From the NCBI GenBank assembly GCA_945861275.1, contig CAMATZ010000053.1, positions 1-40,973 on the forward strand: DNA of 40,973 nucleotides, given 5' to 3'. Origin of the DNA: Bordetella parapertussis. Its GTDB lineage: Bacteria > Pseudomonadota > Gammaproteobacteria > Burkholderiales > SG8-41. Shown in pieces: positions 24,690 to 31,765 of this stretch (the stretch's first letter is position 1; every line of letters starts with the position of its first letter). The translations under genes were made by a program, and so were the position numbers. The notes beneath the pieces are model-generated. The model had not been told where the DNA came from. It saw only the letters and a program-made list of their open reading frames with translations, and ran no database searches.

Positions 24690-26017
24690 TGCGCGACGCT
24701 CAATTGCTCGCGGTGAGCGTGCTGGAGGGTGTGGCTGCGGGCCGCAATCTCGACACCGAACTGGCTGCCGTGTGGCGTCAAATGCGCCAGACGCCAGCGG
24801 GTTCACAGGATACCCAGGGCGCGCAGGAAAACGCCCAACAGCGCGCGCTGGTGCAAGACTTGTGTTACGGCGTGCTGCGGCACCGCGGGGCGCTCGACGC
24901 CATGCTCACGCCGTTGCTGACTAAACCGCTGCGCGACGAGCGGCTGCGGCAGTTGCTGCGCATAGGCCTGTACCAACTGCAACACACGCACGCCGCACCC
25001 CACGCGGTGGTCGATCAGGCGGTGTTAGCCTGTATGGCGTTACCCGCCGTGGCCGCCAAGGGATTGATTAACGCCGTGCTGCGCAATTACCTGCGACGCA
25101 AAACAGAATTGCAGGCCTTGTGCGATTCGAGCAATGTCGGCCGCTATTCGTATCCAGCGTGGTGGATCGACAAATTGCGCGCGCAATACCCCCGCCTGGA
25201 TGCGCAACAGTTTGCGCACCTGTTGCACGCGGGCAACCGCCACGCGCCGCTGACGCTGCGCGTTAATCAGCGGCGCACCACGCGCGCCGACTATCTTGCG
25301 CTGCTGGCGGCGCAGGGCGTGCCCGCCGTAGCACTTGAGCGCCACGCGGTGGTGCTGGAAAAACCCATGCCGGTGCACCGTATACCCGGATTCAGCGCAG
25401 GCCTTGTTTCCGTGCAGGACGCCTCGGCGCAGCGCGCGGCGATCCTGCTCGATACGCAACACGGCATGCGCGTGCTCGACGCCTGCGCCGCGCCCGGCGG
25501 CAAAACCGCGCATATCCTGGAGCTGGCGGACGCGACGCTCACCGCGCTGGATCACGATGCCGCGCGGCTGGCAAGAGTCAACGACAATCTGCAGCGGTTG
25601 GGTTTATCCGCCCGGGTGTTGCGTGGCGACGCTGCTGATCCCAGCGCCTGGTGGGACGGCGTGCCATTTGATCGCATCCTTGCCGATGTGCCGTGTTCAG
25701 GCTCGGGCGTGACGCGGCGTCATCCCGACATCAAGTGGACGCGGCGCGAATCGGACATCGCACAGTTCGCCGCGAGCCAGCAAGCGATTATCGACGCCCT
25801 GTGGCGGCTGTTGGCTGCTGGTGGTAAATTCCTGTATGTGACGTGTTCTGTGTTCAGGGAAGAAAATCACCTGCAGCTCGCACGCTTTATCGAGCGTCAT
25901 GCCGATGCCCAACCACAGACACTCCCTCTGGCTGAATTTTCAGCCGAACATGCGGGCCAGATACTGCCGGATGCCGTTCACGATGGGTTCTATTACGCGC
26001 TGCTGCAAAAAAATTAG
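24689..26017 (+). CDS. rsmB: 16S rRNA m5C967 methyltransferase
   Basis: 442 residues from the ATG at 24689 that overlaps the fmt stop; a TTG one codon earlier is unneeded. An N-terminal NusB-like RNA-binding domain (about 1-145) is followed by a SAM-methyltransferase with motif I DACAAPGGKT (264-273), the PCSGSGVTRRHPDIKW motif containing Cys336 and TCSVFREEN containing Cys386, the two cysteines used in m5C transfer and product release. It methylates C967 of 16S rRNA. The 3-prime end overlaps the next gene by 35 bases. Confidence 0.95.
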   Translation: MRDAQLLAVSVLEGVAAGRNLDTELAAVWRQMRQTPAGSQDTQGAQENAQQRALVQDLCYGVLRHRGALDAMLTPLLTKPLRDERLRQLLRIGLYQLQHTHAAPHAVVDQAVLACMALPAVAAKGLINAVLRNYLRRKTELQALCDSSNVGRYSYPAWWIDKLRAQYPRLDAQQFAHLLHAGNRHAPLTLRVNQRRTTRADYLALLAAQGVPAVALERHAVVLEKPMPVHRIPGFSAGLVSVQDASAQRAAILLDTQHGMRVLDACAAPGGKTAHILELADATLTALDHDAARLARVNDNLQRLGLSARVLRGDAADPSAWWDGVPFDRILADVPCSGSGVTRRHPDIKWTRRESDIAQFAASQQAIIDALWRLLAAGGKFLYVTCSVFREENHLQLARFIERHADAQPQTLPLAEFSAEHAGQILPDAVHDGFYYALLQKN

Positions 26018-26570
26018 CATTGCGCTGCTGCTGCTGGTGCGTCTCCTCATGGTGGGCGTGCCCGCCGCGGGATTGGTGGGCGCGGCGCAGGGCGAAGGTA
26101 TCGGCGTGCGCAAGGCCGCGCTCACGGCGTCCGACGAGGGTTATCTGCTGGAAGCTGAATTCGAAATCCGCCTCACGCCCGCGCTCGACGACGCGCTGCA
26201 CAAGGGGGTGCCGCTGTATTTCACGCTGGAATTCGAGTTGATCCGCGCCCGCTGGTACTGGACCAACGAAAAAATCGCCTCGCTGCAACAGCAACAGCGT
26301 CTCGCTTACAACACCTTGACGCGGCAGTACCGGGTCGGCGTGGGCGCGCTGTATCAGAATTTTTCCAGCCTGAAGGAAGCACTGGATTACATGAGCCGCG
26401 TGCGCCGCCAGCAGGACATCGATCCCGGCACGCTGCGCAAAGACACCGCCTATGCCGCGATGCTGCGCTTGCGGCTGGACACCACGCTGTTGCCGAAGCC
26501 GTTTCAGCTGCACACCGGACGCGACTGGAACATCAATTCGGACTGGTACCGATGGACGGTGCACCCATGA
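25983..26570 (+). CDS. DUF4390 family exported protein
   Basis: About 195 residues when started at the ATG at 25983, which gives a short basic start followed by a hydrophobic signal or anchor segment (ISIALLLLVRLLMVGVPAAG). The frame is open further upstream inside rsmB, but starts there would bury that segment. The conserved part is LPxALDDALHKGVPLYFTLEFELIRARWYW in outline, then LAYNTLTRQYRVG and LRLDTTLLPKPFQL, matching the DUF4390 proteins encoded between rsmB and ntrY in Betaproteobacteria. Probably periplasmic; function unknown. Its stop overlaps the ntrY start as ATGA, so it is translationally coupled to the kinase. Confidence 0.85.
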   Translation: MGSITRCCKKISIALLLLVRLLMVGVPAAGLVGAAQGEGIGVRKAALTASDEGYLLEAEFEIRLTPALDDALHKGVPLYFTLEFELIRARWYWTNEKIASLQQQQRLAYNTLTRQYRVGVGALYQNFSSLKEALDYMSRVRRQQDIDPGTLRKDTAYAAMLRLRLDTTLLPKPFQLHTGRDWNINSDWYRWTVHP

Positions 26571-28783
26571 CGCCGCCGGGTTCCACTACCGCCACATTGC
26601 TCGGCAGCGCCGCGCCATCCACGCGCCGGCGTTACGCTATCGTGCTGTTGGTGGCCTTGAGCGCGGTCGGCCTGTCTTTGCTCGCCACCGCAAGCGCCAA
26701 TACGGCCCTGTTCGCCGAATATTATCGCGGCCTGCTGATCCTCAATGGCATCATCGCCGCACTGCTTGCCGCCCTGGTGATACGTCAATTGCTGCAATTG
26801 CGGCGGCGGCTCAGGGCTGGCGCGTTCGGCGCCAAACTCACGCTGCGGCTGGTGTTGCTGTTGTCGATGATGGCGGTGGTGCCGGGTGTGTTGCTGTATG
26901 GCATGTCGATGCAGTACCTGGGCAAGAGCATTGAATCGTGGTTCGACGTGAAAGTGGACAAAGCGCTCGAAGGCGGTCTCAATCTGAGCCGGGATGTGCT
27001 CGACAACATGCTGAAAGACCTGAAAACCAAGGCGACCGCGATGGCCGCGCAGTTGACCACGCGGCCCGTGGCCGAACACGCGACTGCATTGAACACCCTG
27101 CGCGAGCAGGCGGGTGCGCACGAGGCCACGCTCTATACCAGCCGCGGGCAGGTCATTGCCACTGCCGGCAACGCGCGCGCGGGGGTGATGCCCGATGCCC
27201 CTCCGGCCGAAGCGTTGCGCCTGTTGCGCTCGCAACAAACCTACGCCGCGGCGGATGCCACGCCCGAGCGCGGACTGTTGTTGCGCGTGGTGACGCCGGT
27301 CAGCACCTGGTCGCTGGGCGAGGAGTCGCGTGCGCTGCAACTCATCTACTTTGTGCCGCAGCGGCTGGCGCAAAACGCGGAAACCGTGCAGTCGGGCTAC
27401 CGCGAATATCAGGAACTGGTGGTGGGGCGGCTGGGATTAAAGCGTCTCTACGGCATTACCTTGACCCTGACATTGCTGCTTTCTCTGCTGGCGGCGCTGG
27501 CGGCGGCGATTTATCTGTCGGAAGAATTCTCCGCGCCATTGAATGCGCTGGTCGAAGGCACGCGTGCCGTCGCGCAAGGCGACTTCAGCCGCCGCGCAGC
27601 GGTGGCCAGCAGCGACGAACTCGGTCAATTGACGCAATCGTTCAACAGCATGACGCGGCAGCTTGAAGACGCGCGCAGCCAAGCCGAGCGCAATCAGGCT
27701 GAGGTCAGCACCTCGAAGGCTTATCTTGAAAGCATACTGGCGCATTTGTCGGCGGGTGTGCTGGTGTTCGACGAGGCGCTTACCCTGCGCAGCGCGAATC
27801 CCAGTGCGTCGGCGATTCTGGGCTTGCAAGCGGTCGCCTTGCTCAATCTCAAAACCGCGCAATGGGGCGACATCGATGCATCGCTGAAGATGCTGGGCCA
27901 GGAAATTCAATCGGGGTTCGCCGAGGCCACAGACAAAGAGTGGGAACGTCAGACGGTGCGCGCCATGCCCACCGGCGAGCAGCAACTGCTGTTGCGCGGC
28001 AAAGCGCTGCCCCTGGGTACCCGGGGCACACACAGCGGTTACGTGGTGGTGTTCGACGACGTGACCCGCGTGCTGCAGGCGCAACGCGACGCGGCCTGGG
28101 CCGAAGTGGCGCGCCGGCTTGCGCATGAAATCAAGAATCCGCTGACGCCGATACAGTTGTCCGCCGAACGCCTGCACATGAAGCTCGCGCCCAAGCTCAA
28201 TGAAAGCGACGCCGGCATGCTCGATCGTTCCACCCAAACCATCGTCAATCAGGTAGCCGCCTTGAAGCGCATGGTGGATGCGTTCAGCCAGTATGCGCGC
28301 GCGCCCGAGCCGTTGATGCGCGAACTCGATCTGAACAGCCTGGTGCATGAAGTGTTGACGCTGTATGAATCGCTGGGTTCGCGCATTAATCTCGAGCTCG
28401 CGCCAGCGCTGCCGCGCATCGTCGGTGACGCCGCACAATTGCGCCAGGTGATCCACAATCTGCTGCAAAATGCGCAGGATGCGCTGAGTGACACACCACA
28501 GCAGCGCATCACGGTAACGAGCACGCTGGCCGACGGCGTGATCCGCTTCAGCGTTGTCGATAACGGCAGCGGGTTCCCCGAACACCTGATGAAACGCGCG
28601 TTCGAACCGTATGTAACCACCAAGCCCAGAGGCACCGGCCTGGGTCTGGTCATCGTTAAAAAAATCATTGAAGAACACGGGGGCAGCGTCGCCATCAGCA
28701 ATATCGAGCCGCATGGCGCGCGCGTGCTGATCACGCTGCCGGTGGCGAACGCTGCGCGTGAGGCCAGGGTGGCGGCGGCCTGA
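26567..28783 (+). CDS. ntrY: NtrY-type membrane sensor histidine kinase
   Basis: 738 residues from the ATG at 26567 that overlaps the DUF4390 stop (ATGA); an ATG at 26552 would add five residues. Membrane spans lie at about 22-42, 54-74, 92-112 and 294-316, with a large periplasmic part between the last two. HAMP (about 317-370), PAS (about 385-500), HisKA with phospho-acceptor His520 (RRLAHEIKNPLTPIQ), N-box HNLLQNAQDA (630-639) and ATP-binding DNGSG and GTGLGL follow. All kinase motifs are intact. In other bacteria NtrY responds to nitrogen or redox/respiratory cues. Its expected partner, ntrX, follows after 77 bases. Confidence 0.93.
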   Translation: MTPPGSTTATLLGSAAPSTRRRYAIVLLVALSAVGLSLLATASANTALFAEYYRGLLILNGIIAALLAALVIRQLLQLRRRLRAGAFGAKLTLRLVLLLSMMAVVPGVLLYGMSMQYLGKSIESWFDVKVDKALEGGLNLSRDVLDNMLKDLKTKATAMAAQLTTRPVAEHATALNTLREQAGAHEATLYTSRGQVIATAGNARAGVMPDAPPAEALRLLRSQQTYAAADATPERGLLLRVVTPVSTWSLGEESRALQLIYFVPQRLAQNAETVQSGYREYQELVVGRLGLKRLYGITLTLTLLLSLLAALAAAIYLSEEFSAPLNALVEGTRAVAQGDFSRRAAVASSDELGQLTQSFNSMTRQLEDARSQAERNQAEVSTSKAYLESILAHLSAGVLVFDEALTLRSANPSASAILGLQAVALLNLKTAQWGDIDASLKMLGQEIQSGFAEATDKEWERQTVRAMPTGEQQLLLRGKALPLGTRGTHSGYVVVFDDVTRVLQAQRDAAWAEVARRLAHEIKNPLTPIQLSAERLHMKLAPKLNESDAGMLDRSTQTIVNQVAALKRMVDAFSQYARAPEPLMRELDLNSLVHEVLTLYESLGSRINLELAPALPRIVGDAAQLRQVIHNLLQNAQDALSDTPQQRITVTSTLADGVIRFSVVDNGSGFPEHLMKRAFEPYVTTKPRGTGLGLVIVKKIIEEHGGSVAISNIEPHGARVLITLPVANAAREARVAAA

Positions 28784-28860
28784 TCCGGAAACTATTTAAC
28801 ATATTGCAAATATTTCAAATTTCGCAGCACACGACACTGATACACGGAAGGTAGCCGGTC

Positions 28861-30111
28861 ATGCAACAGATCCTGGTGGTAGACGATGAAGTCGGTATTC
28901 GCGAACTGCTGTCGGAAATTCTTTCCGACGAGGGCTACAAAGTCGGGCTCGCGCAAAACGCCACCGAGGCGCGCGCGTGGCGGCAGGAAACGCGCCCGGA
29001 TATGGTGCTGCTCGACATCTGGATGCCCGACACCGATGGCATTACCCTGCTCAAGGAATGGGCGGGCAGCGGTCTGTTGACCATGCCGGTGGTGATGATG
29101 TCCGGTCACGGCACCATCGACACCGCGGTGGAAGCCACGCGCATCGGCGCTTATGACTTTCTTGAAAAACCGATCGCCCTGCAAAAGCTGTTGTCCACCG
29201 TGGGGCGCGCGCTGAAACACGGCGCGGCGCAACCCAAGCCCGGCGCGTCGCTGGCGGCACTGGGCCACTCGCCGCTGATCAACGAGCTTAAGCAACGCCT
29301 GGAACGCATTGCCGCGATGCGCACACCGGTGGTACTGGTGGGTGAACCGGGTTGCGGCATCGAGGTGTGCGCGCGCCTGCTGCACACGCGCAACACGCCG
29401 TGGGTAACGCCGGAAACCACCGCGCACATCGCCGAGCAGCCGATTGAAATACTCAATCAGGCGCGCGACGGCACGTTGTTTGTGCATGATGTGGCGAGTC
29501 TCACGCGCGCCGAACAAAAGGGCATGCTGATAGTGCTGGCCAGGGTGGCGCGTTACAACACGCGGGTGGTTTGCGGCGCCTCGCGCGCACTGGCCGACGT
29601 GGCCGCCGAGGGCGCCTTCGACGCCAAGCTCTACGAGATGCTCTCGGCAATGACCATCACGGTGCCCACACTGCGCCAGCATCGCGAAGATATCCCCGAA
29701 CTCGCCAGCCTGATACTCAACCGCATGCTGGAAGCCAAGGAAATTCCACTGCGGCAGTTTTCCACCGCGGCGCTCAACGCGCTGCGCAATTTTGACTGGC
29801 CCGGCAACGTCACCCAACTCGAAAGCGTGGTGCGCACACTGGCGCAAACCACGCACAGCGATGAAATTTCGGCTGACGACGTGGCGCGCGCACTGCCCGA
29901 ACCGGCGCGCGAGCCCGCGCAACAGGTGCTGGCGTTCGATCAGCCGCTGCGCGAAGCGCGCGACGCGTTCGAGCGCGCGTATTTCGAGTATCACCTGGGC
30001 AAGGAAGGCGGCAACATCAGCCGTGTGGCCGAAGTCGTGGGGCTCGAGCGCACGCATTTGTATCGCAAGCTGAAGCAACTGGGTGTGAAGCTGGCGCGGC
30101 GGGATGAGTGA
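28861..30111 (+). CDS. ntrX: NtrX-like response regulator with degenerate AAA+ domain
   Basis: 416 residues. The receiver domain (1-120) is intact with Asp52 (LLDIWMPD), Ser81 and Lys103. The AAA+ region (about 135-335) is clearly homologous to sigma54 activators but lacks the essentials: Walker A reads GEPGCGIE with Ile in place of the Lys, Walker B reads GTLFVHDV in place of the usual LDE form, and the GAFTGA sigma54 contact is missing with its surrounding segment. FDWPGNVTQLESVV and a Fis-type HTH (about 385-410, NISRVAEVVGLERTHLYRKL) are kept. It therefore probably binds DNA but cannot act as a sigma54 ATPase. GGAAGG precedes the ATG; ntrY is directly upstream. Confidence 0.9.
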   Translation: MQQILVVDDEVGIRELLSEILSDEGYKVGLAQNATEARAWRQETRPDMVLLDIWMPDTDGITLLKEWAGSGLLTMPVVMMSGHGTIDTAVEATRIGAYDFLEKPIALQKLLSTVGRALKHGAAQPKPGASLAALGHSPLINELKQRLERIAAMRTPVVLVGEPGCGIEVCARLLHTRNTPWVTPETTAHIAEQPIEILNQARDGTLFVHDVASLTRAEQKGMLIVLARVARYNTRVVCGASRALADVAAEGAFDAKLYEMLSAMTITVPTLRQHREDIPELASLILNRMLEAKEIPLRQFSTAALNALRNFDWPGNVTQLESVVRTLAQTTHSDEISADDVARALPEPAREPAQQVLAFDQPLREARDAFERAYFEYHLGKEGGNISRVAEVVGLERTHLYRKLKQLGVKLARRDE

Positions 30112-30184
30112 CGGGCGTGGCGTGACGATCGCTCGTCCAAGTTAAAGTTAGCCATCAAGAATACAGAAAGGCACAAGATAAAAT

Positions 30185-30931
30185 ATGGGCAGACTCACTA
30201 ATGGCGAGCGGATACGCCGATTTCGCGACCAGATCGACTGGACCCAAGCTGACTTAGCAAAAAAACTTGGCGTAAGTCAGATGATGGTTTCTAACTGGGA
30301 AACCGGAAAAGCCCGAATTTATCCGGACGAGAGAAATAAGATATTTTCACTTTTAGGAATTGGTGAGCCCACCCAAGAAGATGAAGACGAAATGCAAGCG
30401 GTAGATGATGGGCCCTCGCCGTTTGGTGTTTGGTTAAATAAGACAAGACTTGGACGAAAATTGTCAGTGCCGGCCTTAGCAGCTAAGGCAGAGGTGTCTG
30501 CTCAAGCTATTTACAACATTGAGGCTGGGCGAATTACAAATCCTCGTAATGAGACAGTAAAAAAACTTGAAATAGCTTTGGGTGAAGATGTTCCAGCGGA
30601 GACAAAAAAAGAAACCGAAGAAGAAGCAACCGTTAAAGGGGTTGGTCAGTTCTTTGAGTTTGATCCGCACAGTGAGAATGACTGGCCTGACGTCCCGGGA
30701 ATCTATGTACTTTACGACATCTCAGAACGCCCGATTTATGTCGGTCAAGGGTCAAGCATTAAAGGAAGAATAAAAGATCATGAAGAAAAGTTTTGGTTTA
30801 AAGCCCCAATAGTCTCTACAGCTGCTTACATTCGCGTAGATGATGATGACCTCCGCGTAAAGGTCGAGACAATCTTAATTCGGTTCCTAAAACGAAATGC
30901 CGTAATAAATAAGCAACATGTTGCTCGGTAG
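30185..30931 (+). CDS. Double XRE helix-turn-helix protein fused to a GIY-YIG nuclease-like domain
   Basis: 248 residues. Residues 8-56 form a first XRE/Cro HTH (WTQADLAKKLGVSQMMVSNWE), 80-134 a second (VPALAAKAEVSAQAIYNIEAG), 136-150 an acidic linker, and 170-244 a GIY-YIG domain with GIY at 172-174, YVG at 185-187, Arg195, His199, Glu228 and Asn242 in the expected order. This suggests a sequence-specific DNA-binding protein with a nicking or cutting domain, or an inactivated relative. The gene is markedly AT-richer than its neighbours and stands alone between ntrX and a palindromic element, which suggests horizontal origin. The ribosome site is weak. I do not recognise a named family, and no partner methylase or toxin gene is adjacent. 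Confidence 0.82.
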   Translation: MGRLTNGERIRRFRDQIDWTQADLAKKLGVSQMMVSNWETGKARIYPDERNKIFSLLGIGEPTQEDEDEMQAVDDGPSPFGVWLNKTRLGRKLSVPALAAKAEVSAQAIYNIEAGRITNPRNETVKKLEIALGEDVPAETKKETEEEATVKGVGQFFEFDPHSENDWPDVPGIYVLYDISERPIYVGQGSSIKGRIKDHEEKFWFKAPIVSTAAYIRVDDDDLRVKVETILIRFLKRNAVINKQHVAR

Positions 30932-30983
30932 CCCGCGAATCCGTATTGCGCCGAATGGTTGTGTAATGCTGAACATCAACTTC

Positions 30984-31174
30984 GCCGGGGGCAGCCCGGC
31001 AGCTGGTTACCTTTCTTGCTCCGCCAAGAAAGGTAACCCAAAGAAGGCGGCCCCCGGTTCGCCGGCCCTTCGGGCTTCCCTGCGCTACTCGACGCGCCGG
31101 GCGGCTGCGGAACTCGCCCTCGCATAAAGCACGCGAGGACTCAGACAGTCCTCGCCGACTTCCCCCGGCGCGTC
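30984..31174. repeat. Large nested palindromic element
   Basis: GGTTACCTTTCTTG (31005-31018) and CAAGAAAGGTAACC (31025-31038) are a perfect 14-bp stem with a 6-base loop. It is enclosed by CCGGGGGC (30985-30992) and GCCCCCGG (31050-31057), with an alternative small hairpin at 30984-31000. A second branch has GACGCGCCGGG (31091-31101) pairing with CCCGGCGCGTC (31164-31174), enclosing the perfect 9-bp hairpin GCGAGGACT/AGTCCTCGC (31133-31141 and 31147-31155). It resembles a dispersed GGTTACTTTCTT-type palindrome common in Beta- and Gammaproteobacteria. Confidence 0.8.
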
Positions 31175-31294
31175 TGCGTTGCTCGGCGGCTCTCAGGGGG
31201 AACTCAAATTCGTCGGGATATCAACGTTTGTGGCATGCAATAGTTCGTGGGCGGGATAGCGCAGCCTGCGCGCCTAAACCGCGCCAAGATTTCT

Positions 31295-31387
31295 TCATCG
31301 GTAAAGCAGGCCCCACACCGCGAGACCGAGCACGATTACAAATAACAATCCGGTCAGAACATCAATGAGTTTAATCACATTCTTCAT
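31295..31387 (-). CDS. Candidate 30-residue single-span membrane protein
   Basis: Minus-strand ORF of 31 codons: ATG at 31387, TGA at 31295-31297. It starts MKNVIKLIDVLTG and continues with a hydrophobic stretch (LLFVIVLGLAVWGLLY) long enough for one membrane span, ending in Arg. GGGAG lies 7 bases before the ATG, a good ribosome site. It lies in a long gene-free region and reads against its neighbours. Small single-span proteins of this kind are often missed by annotation and can act as toxins or as membrane-complex regulators; nothing here decides its role. The hydrophobicity and the ribosome site together make coding plausible but unproven. Confidence 0.45.
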   Translation of the reverse strand: MKNVIKLIDVLTGLLFVIVLGLAVWGLLYR

Positions 31388-31595
31388 TGCACAACTCCCA
31401 AACAGAAACCCACCGCTGCCACAAAAAACATCTATTACCAACTCTGCCGGTGTTCCGCGCATGAGTTAAGGCGGAAGGCGTTCCGGGGGAATCAGGGCTT
31501 GCCAATGACAGAGATTTATCACGGTGCTCATACAAAGTCATGGTGAAATGTTTCACTAAATTCGCACATGGCCTGTCATGGTCAGCATGTAGGAC

Positions 31596-31631
31596 GGCGG
31601 GTTACGGCGCAAAGTGCACGGCTAACCCGCC
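31596..31631. repeat. Short hairpin repeat of the GGCGGGTTA type
   Basis: GGCGGGTTA (31596-31604) and TAACCCGCC (31623-31631) are exact inverted 9-mers around an 18-base GC-rich centre, with partial pairing outward (GTAGGA versus TTAC). Similar GGCGGGTTA...TAACCCGCC elements are dispersed in many proteobacterial genomes. It lies about 135 bases before tkt. Confidence 0.65.
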
Positions 31632-31721
31632 TTACGATATCTGTTTCGCATTAGCTCGATTTCCATTGCTTCTACAGACGACCCAGCTCGCTAAGGAGTC
31701 GCCCGCGCCTGCTCACGGCGC

Positions 31722-31727
31722 TATAAT
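31722..31727 (+). promoter_or_regulatory. Likely -10 box of tkt
   Basis: A perfect TATAAT lies 38 bases before the tkt ATG. No good -35 is found at the normal distance, so the promoter may need an activator. Confidence 0.35.
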
Positions 31728-31765
31728 CGCGTTTTCCCTCGCAGCCTTCTTGTAGATCAGCCTAG

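Larger units (their letters stand above)
30932..31765. other. 834-base gene-poor region between GIY-YIG fusion gene and tkt
   Basis: Contains, in order: a short AT-rich spacer, a large nested palindromic element (30984-31174), a candidate 30-codon membrane ORF on the minus strand (31295-31387), a second hairpin repeat (31596-31631) and the presumed tkt promoter with TATAAT at 31722. Frames of 60-70 codons seen across the palindromes are shadows of the repeats. Confidence 0.6.

Noticed and set aside
28792-30078. 428-codon open frame opposite ntrX
   Set aside because: Antisense to an obvious response regulator, with low-complexity Arg/His/Gln content and no domain.
30918-31127. 69-codon frame beginning inside the GIY-YIG gene end
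   Set aside because: It translates the palindromic repeat itself; peptides of this kind are typical spurious calls over this repeat type.
30932-31765. CRISPR array or insertion sequence in the long intergenic region
   Set aside because: There are no regularly spaced identical repeats and no transposase frame; the repeats are palindromes of different sequence.
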